From positions 1-64,000 of the forward strand of contig DAITDU010000001.1 in NCBI GenBank assembly GCA_036839715.1: DNA of 64,000 nucleotides, written 5' to 3'. Position 1 is the first letter of the stretch; each line of letters starts with the position of its first letter. The notes under the pieces are model-generated. The model was given only the letters and a program-made list of their open reading frames with translations. It was not told the DNA's origin and ran no database searches. Shown here one piece after another: positions 18,067-26,202 of this stretch. The DNA comes from Thermocaproicibacter sp002410755. Lineage in GTDB: Bacteria > Bacillota > Clostridia > Oscillospirales > Acutalibacteraceae. Both the position numbers and the translations under genes were made by a program.

Positions 18067-19365
18067 ATGAGTAAACTAGCTGTCCTCGGCGGAGAAAAAG
18101 CTGTCCGCCTCGACTATGAAAAAGTTGCAAATCGCCCGCTCGTAACAGAGAAAGGCCTGAATGATTCTGTTGCCCTGATGAAGAAGGGCGAAATTTCCCA
18201 GTCCCCGACCGTTAAGGCTTTTGAAAAGCGCTTTGCCGATTATGTTGGTGCAAAGTATGCTGTTGCCACAAACAACGGCACGGCTTCCCTGGACTGCGGC
18301 CTCTTTGCTGTTGGTGTCCGCCCCGGTGAAGAAGTCATTGTCCCATCCTACACATTCTGGGCCACAGTTGTGCCGATTATTGCCGAACATGCCGTCCCGG
18401 TCTTCTGTGATGTTGACCCTGAGACCTTCACCATTGACCCGGCCGATATTGAGAAGAAAATCACCCCTAAAACAAAGGCAATTATGCTCGTCCATGTCTG
18501 GGGCAACCCGGCCAATATGGATGCTGTTATGAAAGTTGCCCGGAAGCATAATTTGAAAGTTATCGAAGACTGCTCTCATGCACACGGTGCCAAATACCGC
18601 GGAACAAATGTCGGCCTGATTGGTGACGTCGGCTGCTACAGTATGCAGGCTTCCAAGCTCCTCTGCGGCGGCGAGGCGGGCATCCTTGTCACCAACAACC
18701 GCGAATGCTATGAGCGTGCCCTTTCCCTTGGGCAGTATGACCGCATTTCCGGCCTGCCGGAAGACTCCGTCTACCGCCAGTACATGCTGACCGGCATGGG
18801 GCACAAATACCGTCCGCATCCGGTTGCAATCGCAATCGCGAATGCAAACCTGGACGAGCTTGATGAGCGCAACGCCATCCGCAACAGCAACGCGGAAGCT
18901 TTTGCAAAGAGCATTGCCGATATCCCATTCATCCGTCCGCAAAAGGCAAATGAAGGTGCTGAGCGCGAATATTCCTATCAGTATTATTTCTACGATAAGG
19001 ATAAATTTAGCGGTATCCGCACCATTTCGTTCCTCAAAGCTCTGAGCGCTGAGGGCGTTATCTGCGGCTACTGCGGCTATGGACGTCTGCACAAGGCTCC
19101 CCTGTTCCTTCAGGGCGGTGCCTACGGAGATTGCGGCGCACACAAGACGCCGGTCAGCCTGCCGGTGACAGAACTCCTTGCGGAGCAGACTTTCCTTGCT
19201 GCACCGCGTTTTGAGAACAAGTGCCCGGAGCTTATGAAGCAGTATGCTGAAGCTTATCACAAGGTTGCAGCCAACATGAATGCCCTTGCCGATTTTGATA
19301 AGAAATATGATGCAACTGCCATGCAGAAGCACCTCAGCGGGCGCAGTGTCGCACTGTTTAAGTAA
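18067..19365 (+). CDS. DegT/DnrJ/EryC1/StrS family PLP aminotransferase
   Basis: A 432-residue PLP-dependent sugar aminotransferase. VIEDCSHAHGA near 165-175 carries the PLP-binding aspartate and YSMQASKLLCGGEAG places the Schiff-base lysine at Lys197. The N-terminus LAVLGGEKAVR resembles the scyllo-inosose aminotransferase branch. It has an excellent ribosome site (AAGGAGGATATAAAATG), suggesting high expression. Next to the Gfo/Idh dehydrogenase it may convert a keto sugar to an amino sugar or the reverse. Family is firm, substrate unknown. It is the last gene before a strong hairpin at 19449-19481. Confidence 0.9.
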   Translation: MSKLAVLGGEKAVRLDYEKVANRPLVTEKGLNDSVALMKKGEISQSPTVKAFEKRFADYVGAKYAVATNNGTASLDCGLFAVGVRPGEEVIVPSYTFWATVVPIIAEHAVPVFCDVDPETFTIDPADIEKKITPKTKAIMLVHVWGNPANMDAVMKVARKHNLKVIEDCSHAHGAKYRGTNVGLIGDVGCYSMQASKLLCGGEAGILVTNNRECYERALSLGQYDRISGLPEDSVYRQYMLTGMGHKYRPHPVAIAIANANLDELDERNAIRNSNAEAFAKSIADIPFIRPQKANEGAEREYSYQYYFYDKDKFSGIRTISFLKALSAEGVICGYCGYGRLHKAPLFLQGGAYGDCGAHKTPVSLPVTELLAEQTFLAAPRFENKCPELMKQYAEAYHKVAANMNALADFDKKYDATAMQKHLSGRSVALFK

Positions 19366-19448
19366 TCGGAGAGGTCCGGTTCCGGCATAGACAGCCAGCC
19401 GAAAGCGGTCTTAACCTGTACGACTGCCAAAAACCTTACCGTGTTTTG

Positions 19449-19481
19449 GGGCGGGGAAGGGCCTGCGCCCTTTCTCCGCCC
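19449..19481 (+). terminator. GC-rich hairpin upstream of uxuB (terminator or attenuator)
   Basis: GGGCGGGGAAGGG (19449-19461) pairs with CCCTTTCTCCGCCC (19468-19481) with one wobble and one bulge, and is followed by TATTTCTCTCT. It ends the DegT transcript at least partly. As it lies only 31 bases before the uxuB-like start, it could also act as an attenuator. Confidence 0.55.
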
Positions 19482-19512
19482 TATTTCTCTCTGGAAAGAA
19501 GGAGAAAACAAA

Positions 19513-21141
19513 TTGCTAAACCTTGACAGAAGCTCTTTAAAGGAACCGGAAACTTGGACAAAGCTGGGTTTTAAGCTGCCGGAGTTTAACCCGCAGAGAG
19601 TGGCCGATAATACGGCGAAAAATCCCGAGTGGGTTCATTTTGGCTCAGGAAATATTTTCCGCAGCTTTATTGCGGCACTCAACCAGAAGCTCTTGGATGA
19701 AAAGAAGACGGAGACCGGAATTATCGCTGTAGATACCTATGATCCGGAAGTTATCAAGCGCGTTTACCGTCCCCATGACAATATGAGCATCCTCGTCCTG
19801 ATGAATGCGGACGGCACCTTGGACAAAGAAGTGATTGCAAGCGTTGGGGAGTCCCTTTACGGTGACCCTGAGTGCCCGGAGGACTGGGAAAAGCTGAAAA
19901 CTGCTTTCCGTTCCCCAACGTTAAAAATGGCGAGCTTTACCATTACGGAGAAGGGGTACCGCCTGCGCAGCCTTTCAGGTGATTATCTGCCGGATATTGC
20001 AGGTGACCTGCAAAACGGCCCAGCCGCACCAAAGCATGTGATGGCCAAAGTCTGTGCCCTGGCCTATGAGCGTTACCGCGCCGGAAGGCTGCCCATTGCA
20101 CTTGTCAGTATGGACAACTGCTCCCACAACGGAGAAAAGCTTGAAGCATCCGTACTTGAGGTCGCAGACAAGTGGGCGGAAAACGGCCTGGTTGACAAGG
20201 ATTTCCCCGCTTATCTGCGGAATGAAGCGTTTGTCACTTTCCCGTGGACCATGATTGACAAGATTACACCGCGCCCGTCGGATGCAATCCGGGCGGAACT
20301 GGAAAAATCGGGCATCGGCGGCATGAATGTAATTGTGACGGCAAAGAAGACCTATATTGCCCCGTTCGTCAACGCGGAAAGCCCACAGTACCTTGTTGTA
20401 GAAGACCGTTTTCCAAACGGCAGACCACCGCTGGAAGCCGCCGGTGTGCTGTTTACTGACCGTGCGACCGTGGAGAAAACGGAGCGCATGAAAGTGACAA
20501 CCTGCCTTAACCCACTGCATACTGCCCTTGCAATTTTCGGATGTCTGCTTGGCTACAAGACTATTGCGGAAGAAATGCGTGACAAGGACCTTGTTGCGCT
20601 TGTAAAGCGCATTGGTTACCAGGAAGGCATGCCTGTCGTTGTCAACCCTGGCGTCCTCGACCCGAAGGCATTTCTCGACGAAGTGGTTGAGAAGCGCCTG
20701 CCAAACCCCTACATTCCCGATACGCCTCAGCGCATTGCGACGGATACTTCCCAGAAGATCCCTGTGCGTTACGGCGAGACGATTAAGTCCTATGCGGCAA
20801 ACCCTAGTCTTGATGTAAATTCACTTCACTGTATTCCGCTTGTGATTGCGGCATGGTTCCGCTATCTTCTCGGTGTGGATGACAGTGGCACCGCAATGGC
20901 CGTCAGCCCGGATCCGCTGCTTGGTGACATGAAAGAGGCGCTGTCCGGTGTACGCGTCGGCGATCCGTCTTCTGCAGACGGAAAGCTTACACCGCTGCTT
21001 GCAAACAGCAAGCTTTTTGGGCTTGACCTTAACAAGGCCGGCCTCGGCGGAATAATTGAAAAAGATTTTAAGCAGATGCTCCGCGGCAGGAATGCTGTTC
21101 GCGAAACCCTTTCGCAGTGCATCAGAGAAGGAAGCGATTGA
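19513..21141 (+). CDS. uxuB: Mannitol dehydrogenase family protein, fructuronate reductase-like (UxuB)
   Basis: A 542-residue long-chain polyol dehydrogenase. It probably interconverts D-fructuronate and D-mannonate with NAD(H). Family features include WVHFGSGNIFRSF near the N-terminus (NAD-binding), VSMDNCSHNGEKL near 200, PWTMIDKITPRP and CLNPLHTALAIFGCLLGY. The start is TTG at 19513 with AAGAAGGAG eight bases upstream; no ATG fits. It is followed three bases later by the mannonate dehydratase gene, which supports the function. It is somewhat longer than E. coli UxuB. Confidence 0.85.
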   Translation: MLNLDRSSLKEPETWTKLGFKLPEFNPQRVADNTAKNPEWVHFGSGNIFRSFIAALNQKLLDEKKTETGIIAVDTYDPEVIKRVYRPHDNMSILVLMNADGTLDKEVIASVGESLYGDPECPEDWEKLKTAFRSPTLKMASFTITEKGYRLRSLSGDYLPDIAGDLQNGPAAPKHVMAKVCALAYERYRAGRLPIALVSMDNCSHNGEKLEASVLEVADKWAENGLVDKDFPAYLRNEAFVTFPWTMIDKITPRPSDAIRAELEKSGIGGMNVIVTAKKTYIAPFVNAESPQYLVVEDRFPNGRPPLEAAGVLFTDRATVEKTERMKVTTCLNPLHTALAIFGCLLGYKTIAEEMRDKDLVALVKRIGYQEGMPVVVNPGVLDPKAFLDEVVEKRLPNPYIPDTPQRIATDTSQKIPVRYGETIKSYAANPSLDVNSLHCIPLVIAAWFRYLLGVDDSGTAMAVSPDPLLGDMKEALSGVRVGDPSSADGKLTPLLANSKLFGLDLNKAGLGGIIEKDFKQMLRGRNAVRETLSQCIREGSD

Positions 21142-21144
21142 CTG

Positions 21145-22227
21145 ATGAAAATGACATTCCGCTGGTTCGGTGAGAAGGACGATAGTATCTCCCTTTCACA
21201 GATCCGGCAGATTCCCGGCGTTTCCGGCATTGTCGGTGCGCTGTATGATGTCCCGGTCGGCGAAGTCTGGCCGATGGATGAAATTATGGCCCTCAAAAAA
21301 CAGGCAAACGATGCCGGCCTTGAGTTTGAAGTCGTCGAGAGTGTAAACGTCCACGAGGACATTAAGCTCGGTGCCTCTACCCGCGACCGCTATATTGAAA
21401 ATTACAGGCAGTGCATCCGTAACCTTGCAAAAGCGGGCGTCAAGGTAATCTGCTACAACTTCATGCCGGTATTTGACTGGCTTCGTTCCAATCTTGCGCT
21501 GCCGCTGCCGGACGGCTCCAATGCAATGGCCTATTCCGATGAAGTAATCCGGAAGCTCACGCCCGCTAAGCTTGTGGAGCAGGTGGCGGATACGTCAAAC
21601 GGCTTTGTGCTTCCCGGCTGGGAGCCGGACCGCCTTGCGGAACTGCGCAGCGTCATGGAGCAGTACCAGAGCATTGACCGCAACAAGCTGGCTGCAAACC
21701 TTAAGTATTTTCTGGAAGGCATTATCCCCGTCTGTGAGGAGACCGGTATCAAAATGGCCATCCATCCGGACGATCCGCCATGGACTCTGTTTGGCCTTCC
21801 GCGTATTGTCTGCAATGGGAAAGACCTTGAAGCGATTGTCAACATGGTGGACAGCCCCTGCAACTGCCTGACGCTCTGCAGCGGCTCACTCGGTTCCAAC
21901 CCTGAGAATAATATCCCGGAGCTTGTGCGCCGCTTCGGTTCCCGTGGGAAGATTGCGTTTGCCCATGTCCGCAACGTCAAGCACTGTGGCACGCGCACAT
22001 TCCACGAGTCTGCACACCTTTCCTCGGAAGGTTCCCTCGACCTCTATGAAATTATGAAAGCCTATTATGACGTTGGTTTCGACGGGTATGTCCGTCCGGA
22101 CCACGGGCGCATGATCTGGGGCGAAAAAGCACGCCCCGGCTATGGTCTTTATGACCGTGCACTCGGCGCTACTTACCTCAATGGTCTGTGGGAAGCCATT
22201 TGCAAGGAAGAAACCCGGAAAGGCTGA
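21145..22227 (+). CDS. uxuA: Mannonate dehydratase
   Basis: Dehydrates D-mannonate to 2-keto-3-deoxy-D-gluconate. The 360-residue length and motifs fit UxuA: MKMTFRWFG at the start, GIVGALYDVPVGEVW, VICYNFMPVFDW, MAIHPDDPPW, LCSGSLGSNPENN, FAHVRNVK and the C-terminal GYVRPDHGRMIWGE with the conserved histidine. It is coupled to the upstream uxuB-like gene. Together with the eda and kdgK genes downstream it makes a complete path from mannonate to pyruvate. Uronate isomerase (uxaC) is not in the window. Confidence 0.95.
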   Translation: MKMTFRWFGEKDDSISLSQIRQIPGVSGIVGALYDVPVGEVWPMDEIMALKKQANDAGLEFEVVESVNVHEDIKLGASTRDRYIENYRQCIRNLAKAGVKVICYNFMPVFDWLRSNLALPLPDGSNAMAYSDEVIRKLTPAKLVEQVADTSNGFVLPGWEPDRLAELRSVMEQYQSIDRNKLAANLKYFLEGIIPVCEETGIKMAIHPDDPPWTLFGLPRIVCNGKDLEAIVNMVDSPCNCLTLCSGSLGSNPENNIPELVRRFGSRGKIAFAHVRNVKHCGTRTFHESAHLSSEGSLDLYEIMKAYYDVGFDGYVRPDHGRMIWGEKARPGYGLYDRALGATYLNGLWEAICKEETRKG

Positions 22228-22250
22228 CCTTTTGTGCAAAGGAAGCTTTT

Positions 22251-23171
22251 ATGAAGGGAGAAATTAAGTTGAATTCCGAAACAGACAGCCTGAACAGGCA
22301 GTGCCCCGGGTGCCTGCATGAGCCGGACGGTATTTCCGGACAGTTCATGCTGAAAAGGATTACACGGGAAAACAGCGGTGATTTCTCCCTCCCATTCCCC
22401 GGTATGGTGCAGCTGGACTACGTTGTGCGTGGCAAGCCGGCTGTTACCGTCGGCGGCAGGGAGATTGGGCTGGAAAAAGGCAGCCTTCTGGCTGTTCCAC
22501 CAGGCACGGAATGTGTGCTTTCCGCAAAGGATGGAAGAGATTTTGAGCTTTTGCAGATTGCGTTTCTGCCGACATTCCTTAATTCGGGGAACTGCACGGA
22601 CGCTTATCTTGCGCCGTTCCTGTCCAGATGCAGTCATTCCTGGAAAGGGGATACATGCGGCGGGGAGCGGCAATACGAGCTGGAAGAGCTTCTCCGGGAA
22701 GTTTCCGGAGAGTACCGTGCCCACAGGGAAGGCTGCCGGCTTACAATCCGTGCAGACCTTGTGCGCCTCCTTGTCTATTTCCGCCGCCTGCTTGAAAAGG
22801 GCAGGGAACACACGGCTGTACCCGGCACGCCGAAAGAATCGGTCCTATGTTCCCTGCGGTATATCCGTAACCACTTTACGGAACAGATTTCCCTTGACCA
22901 AATGGCGCGCATGGTAATGCTGTCACCATCTTATTACAGCCATCTTTTTAAATTGGCAACAAAAAAGACGTTTGTGGAGTATATCAATCTGCTCCGTATT
23001 CAGAAGGCAATGGACCTGCTCCGGGACACAGACGGCCTGATTGTTGATATCTGTTATGAATGCGGGTTCCAGAGTGTAAATCACTTTAACCGTATGTTTA
23101 AGAGCCTTGTGGGCACTTCCCCGAGGGAATACCGGAAGCGCAAGCGGAATGTACTGGTTGCCGTCTGCTAA
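22251..23171 (+). CDS. AraC family transcriptional regulator with cupin sensor domain
   Basis: A 306-residue regulator. An N-terminal cupin-like beta-barrel (about residues 20-150) precedes two helix-turn-helix units at the C-terminus, with the typical ISLDQMARMVMLSPSYYSHL and DICYECGFQSVNHFNRMFK motifs. The chosen ATG is 22251 with AAAGGAAG upstream; a TTG at 22269 with AAGGGAG is an alternative. It lies between uxuA and eda in the same direction and is a likely activator of the uronate genes, perhaps sensing a pathway intermediate. Confidence 0.9.
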   Translation: MKGEIKLNSETDSLNRQCPGCLHEPDGISGQFMLKRITRENSGDFSLPFPGMVQLDYVVRGKPAVTVGGREIGLEKGSLLAVPPGTECVLSAKDGRDFELLQIAFLPTFLNSGNCTDAYLAPFLSRCSHSWKGDTCGGERQYELEELLREVSGEYRAHREGCRLTIRADLVRLLVYFRRLLEKGREHTAVPGTPKESVLCSLRYIRNHFTEQISLDQMARMVMLSPSYYSHLFKLATKKTFVEYINLLRIQKAMDLLRDTDGLIVDICYECGFQSVNHFNRMFKSLVGTSPREYRKRKRNVLVAVC

Positions 23172-23450
23172 AGGCCATAGATGAAAAATATTTACCAGAC
23201 TTGCAAGATGGTCCCTTCATAAAAGTATCATCCGCCGGCAAATGATGCTGAAAGCAATTCCTATCGTCCTGGCAGACGGAAACTCTGTCCTGAGAATTAG
23301 GGGAAGCGGAGAGCTTCCCACCAACGAAGTTTAGCCGGAAAAGGTTCGCATGCGCTGGAAAGCGCGGCGGGCACTTTCCCGGCGTTTTGAAATTTGCCCC
23401 CGCTTTGGGGGGATACACGGCATTTCCCGATTAAGGAGGCTTAAAAATCA
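23172..23450 (+). promoter_or_regulatory. Structured intergenic leader ahead of eda
   Basis: No gene and no convincing sigma-A promoter were found. Three hairpins can be drawn: GGGAAGC (23301-23307) with GCTTCCC (23313-23319), GCGC (23352-23355) with GCGC (23362-23365), and a CCCC/GGGG pair near 23397-23412. The ribosome site for eda (AAGGAGG) follows. It may be a regulatory leader; no known riboswitch class was recognised. Confidence 0.35.
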
Positions 23451-24089
23451 ATGAATCATGTTACAGAACAACTTGCAAAGCTGAAGATACTTCCCGTTGT
23501 CACAGTAGAAAATCCGGATGATGCTGTGCCGCTTGCCGGAGCGCTGGCTGCGGGCGGCATTCCGGCGGCAGAAATCACATTCCGCACAAGCGGTGCTGCC
23601 GAAACGATTCGGAACGCATCCTGCGCCTATCCGGACATGCTGATTGGTGCGGGTACTGTGCTGACTCCGGAGCAGGTGGATGCTGCGAGGGAAGCCGGTG
23701 CAAAATTCATTGTCTCCCCCGGGTTCGATGCGGAGACAGTATGTTACTGTCTCAAGACTGGTCTTCCGGTTTTTCCCGGATGCGCGACAGCTACGGAGGT
23801 TCAGCAGGCGCTCCGACTCGGCCTTAGCGTCCTGAAGTTTTTCCCTGCGGAAGCTGTCGGAGGCCTGCGTACCTTGAAGGCACTTTCCGCCCCGTTCCCT
23901 CAGGTGCGTTGGATGCCAACGGGCGGAATTAACCTTGGCAACCTTGCGGATTACCTTGCTTTCCCACGCGTAATTGCCTGTGGCGGGAGCTATCTTACGG
24001 CGAAGGATGATATCCGCGCGAAAGACTGGGCAAAAATTACTGATATCTGCTGTAGGACCGTGCAGTTAATCCGCGGTATGCCCGTGTAA
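23451..24089 (+). CDS. eda: 2-keto-3-deoxy-6-phosphogluconate aldolase
   Basis: Cleaves KDPG to pyruvate and glyceraldehyde-3-phosphate. The protein has 212 residues, the usual size for this trimeric TIM-barrel aldolase. AEITFRTSGA carries the conserved glutamate, LIGAGTVLTPEQV follows, SVLKFFPAEAVGG holds the Schiff-base lysine, and WMPTGGINLGN forms the phosphate site. It is preceded by AAGGAGG and followed 31 bases later by kdgK, so both last steps of uronate breakdown are produced together. Confidence 0.96.
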   Translation: MNHVTEQLAKLKILPVVTVENPDDAVPLAGALAAGGIPAAEITFRTSGAAETIRNASCAYPDMLIGAGTVLTPEQVDAAREAGAKFIVSPGFDAETVCYCLKTGLPVFPGCATATEVQQALRLGLSVLKFFPAEAVGGLRTLKALSAPFPQVRWMPTGGINLGNLADYLAFPRVIACGGSYLTAKDDIRAKDWAKITDICCRTVQLIRGMPV

Positions 24090-24120
24090 GCAAAAAATGT
24101 CTCAGAAGGAGCTCTTTATA

Positions 24121-25143
24121 ATGAAAGTACTGACATTCGGTGAAATGATGCTTCGGCTTAAGCCGCCGGAATACCAGCGTATCCTTCAGGCAAGTTCATT
24201 TGAGGCGACTTATGGCGGTGCGGAGGCGAACGTCGCGATTTCGCTTGCCCTCCTCGGCGATGATGCAGCTTATGTGACAAAACTGCCGGAAAACCCGCTG
24301 GGCGAAGCGGCGGTTGGCACCCTGCGCCGCTATGGTGTTGATACGGACCGTGTGCTACGCGGCGGGCCGCGCCTTGGTACCTATTATTTTGAAAAAGGGA
24401 CGAATTTACGCCCGACCAGTGTCGTTTATGACCGCGCAGGAAGCTCCATTTCCACGGCGGAACGCAGGGAGTTCGACTGGCCAAAGCTGCTTGACAGCAT
24501 TGGCATGTTCTATTTTTCCGGAGTTACACCTGCGGTTTCGGAAGAGCTGGAAGGCGCGCTGGAGGATGCACTCCGGTACTGCCATTCGCATGGGATTAAA
24601 GTCATTTGTGACCTCAATTACCGCGGAAAAATGTGGACGCCGGAAAAAGCGCGCTCTGTCATGGGAAAACTAATGAACTACGTTGACATCTGCATTGCAA
24701 ACGATGAGGACTTCGAGGCCTCCCTTGGCATCCGCGCGTTCGACGGCGATCTTTCTCATGGCCTTGAGCAGATTGCGGATTACCGCGCGGGGATGGCGGA
24801 AATCATGAAGCGGTATCCGAACTGCTCCATGGTGGCGAGTGTCCTCCGCAATGTATACAATGTAGAAGATGGAGACTGGAAAGCTATTGTGCTGAGCGGC
24901 GGGAACTACTATGAATCGCCGGTTCACACAGTCCATGCAATGGAGGGAGTTGGTTCAGGCGATGCCTTTGGCGCAGCGCTGACGCACTGCCTCCTGCATG
25001 GTTACAGCCCGCAGGAAACGGCCGACTTCTCGATTGCGGCAAGCGTACTCAAACTGATGGTCGCAGGGGACCTGAACCTTGTAACCGAGCCGGAAATCCG
25101 CGCAGTGATGAAAAAGAAAAGCGGTTCCCGTATGGGCCGCTGA
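24121..25143 (+). CDS. kdgK: 2-keto-3-deoxygluconate kinase (PfkB family)
   Basis: Phosphorylates KDG, the product of UxuA, to KDPG, the substrate of Eda. A 340-residue ribokinase/PfkB-type protein with FGEMMLRLKPPEYQRI at the start, ATYGGAEANVAISLALLG near 30-46 and the C-terminal PfkB signature GVGSGDAFGAAL containing the catalytic aspartate. The start at 24121 has AGAAGGAG upstream; an ATG at 24097 lacks a comparable site. A strong hairpin follows the stop codon and ends the locus. Confidence 0.93.
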   Translation: MKVLTFGEMMLRLKPPEYQRILQASSFEATYGGAEANVAISLALLGDDAAYVTKLPENPLGEAAVGTLRRYGVDTDRVLRGGPRLGTYYFEKGTNLRPTSVVYDRAGSSISTAERREFDWPKLLDSIGMFYFSGVTPAVSEELEGALEDALRYCHSHGIKVICDLNYRGKMWTPEKARSVMGKLMNYVDICIANDEDFEASLGIRAFDGDLSHGLEQIADYRAGMAEIMKRYPNCSMVASVLRNVYNVEDGDWKAIVLSGGNYYESPVHTVHAMEGVGSGDAFGAALTHCLLHGYSPQETADFSIAASVLKLMVAGDLNLVTEPEIRAVMKKKSGSRMGR

Positions 25144-25154
25144 AGACAGGAGAA

Positions 25155-25179
25155 AAGCTCCGGGATTTTCCCGGAGCTT
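25155..25179 (+). terminator. Terminator hairpin after kdgK
   Basis: AAGCTCCGGG (25155-25164) and CCCGGAGCTT (25170-25179) are perfect complements around an ATTTT loop. The following ATAT tail is weak in T. Confidence 0.75.
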
Positions 25180-25186
25180 ATATCCT

Positions 25187-25378
25187 GCATGTCGACCCGT
25201 CCGGGAGCTCATTTCCCTGCAACGCCGCTGTTCAAATAATCTCAATCAGGTTGCCATACACGCCAATACTTACGGCGCATACCAATCGGAAATATCCGCA
25301 TTGCAAAAAGATTATGCCGAATTGTGGGGATGGGTATCCGACGTACTTAAACAGCCTGCGGCGATTGTGAAACTATGA
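25187..25378 (+). pseudogene. C-terminal fragment of a MobC-like mobilisation protein
   Basis: In one frame this stretch reads VRELISLQRRCSNNLNQVA followed by ALQKDYAELWG and stops at 25378. The NNLNQVA-type motif and the heptad-like tail are characteristic of MobC relaxosome accessory proteins of plasmids and mobilisable elements. No start codon or N-terminal ribbon-helix-helix part is present; the similarity begins directly after the kdgK terminator, so this is a truncated remnant. No relaxase gene follows. It marks a past insertion of mobilisable DNA at this point. Confidence 0.6.
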
Positions 25379-25497
25379 AAAATAGGGGGGTCGGCGGCAA
25401 TATGTCCCTGCTCCCCATCTTTTCTTTTTGAGTGTTCAAAAAAAACCACCGGTTTAGCCGGCGGAACCGAAAAAAGGCTTTAACCGAAGAAACAACA

Positions 25498-25548
25498 CCC
25501 TGCTAAAATAAGATGAAGGTTTGGCCAACCACATCAATAATAGCAGGG
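25498..25548 (+). promoter_or_regulatory. Stem that can cover the transposase ribosome site
   Basis: CCCTGCTA (25498-25505) pairs perfectly with TAGCAGGG (25541-25548); the 3' arm contains the first bases of the GGGAGG ribosome site of tnpA. This resembles the leader stem-loop of IS200 elements that represses transposase translation. Confidence 0.5.
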
Positions 25549-25558
25549 AGGTCTTTGA

Positions 25559-25968
25559 ATGAAGGATAAAGACATAAAAAGTTTAGAGCATACAACACAT
25601 GGAGATGTCAATATCACATTGTGTTTGCCCCCAAATTTAGACGCATGGCGATATATGGAGAGTTGAAGAAAGATATCGGGTGGATATTGCGGAAGCTCAG
25701 TGATGAAAAAGGTATTGAGATTATCCAAGCGGAAGCGTGTCCCGACCATATCCATATGCTTGTAAGTATCCCGCCCAAATACAGCATATCGACAATTATG
25801 GGTTTTCTGAAAGGGAAAAAGCAGTCTGATGATATTTGACCGGCACGCGAACCTGAAATACCGGTATGGAAATCGGACATTTTGAGCCAGAGGTTACTGT
25901 GTGGATGCAGTAGGGAAAAATGAGAGCCGAATTGCGAAATACATCGAGAACTAGTTGAAAGAAGGATG
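25559..25968 (+). pseudogene. tnpA: IS200-type Y1 transposase remnant (tnpA)
   Basis: Begins MKDKDIKSLEHT, then a frameshift near 25598 moves the conserved QYHIVFAPKFRR into another frame. That frame carries the HUH motif DHIHMLVSIPP and breaks again at an A-run near 25815 (GGGAAAAAGC), where SLMIFDRHANLKYRYGN continues in a third frame. A TGA replaces a conserved tryptophan codon, and TAG and TGA codons follow near the catalytic tyrosine region (KYIEN). At least two frameshifts and three stops make it inactive. Intact relatives are about 150 residues. Confidence 0.85.
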
Positions 25969-26155
25969 AAATAAGCGAACAATTAGCATTCAGCCAGAGT
26001 AGCCCGTTTATGGGACGCAAGTAGCAGGTTAGATGCAACTGACAAATCGCACTTACGCGTTTGACGCGTGGAGAGAAACAGAGGGCTTTGCACGCAGATG
26101 AAAGACCATCGGCTTGGCGGATATGTTTATTATAAGGTATAAGGCAGGTAAAAGA

Positions 26156-26183
26156 TTAGGGCCACACTTTTGTGCGGCCCTAA
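26156..26183 (-). terminator. Terminator of the msmX-like gene
   Basis: TTAGGGCCACAC (26156-26167) pairs with GTGCGGCCCTAA (26172-26183) with one mismatch. Read on the minus strand the hairpin is followed by ATCTTTTAC. Confidence 0.8.
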
Positions 26184-26202
26184 AAGGTTTTCAGAATTCT
26201 CT

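Larger units (their letters stand above)
25441..26136 (+). mobile_element. Degenerate IS200/IS605-type insertion sequence
   Basis: The left end holds the hairpin CCACCGG (25445-25451) with CCGGCGG (25457-25463), as in many clostridial IS200 copies. A broken Y1 transposase gene lies inside. The right end has a decayed version of the same hairpin (CCATCGG-CTT-GGCGG near 26106-26120) followed by ATATGTTTAT. Exact borders are estimated. The many inactivating changes show the copy is old. Confidence 0.65.

Noticed and set aside
25379..25440. Short frame beginning MSLLPIFSF after the MobC-like fragment
   Set aside because: Only nine codons, no conserved partner; treated as part of the mobile remnant.
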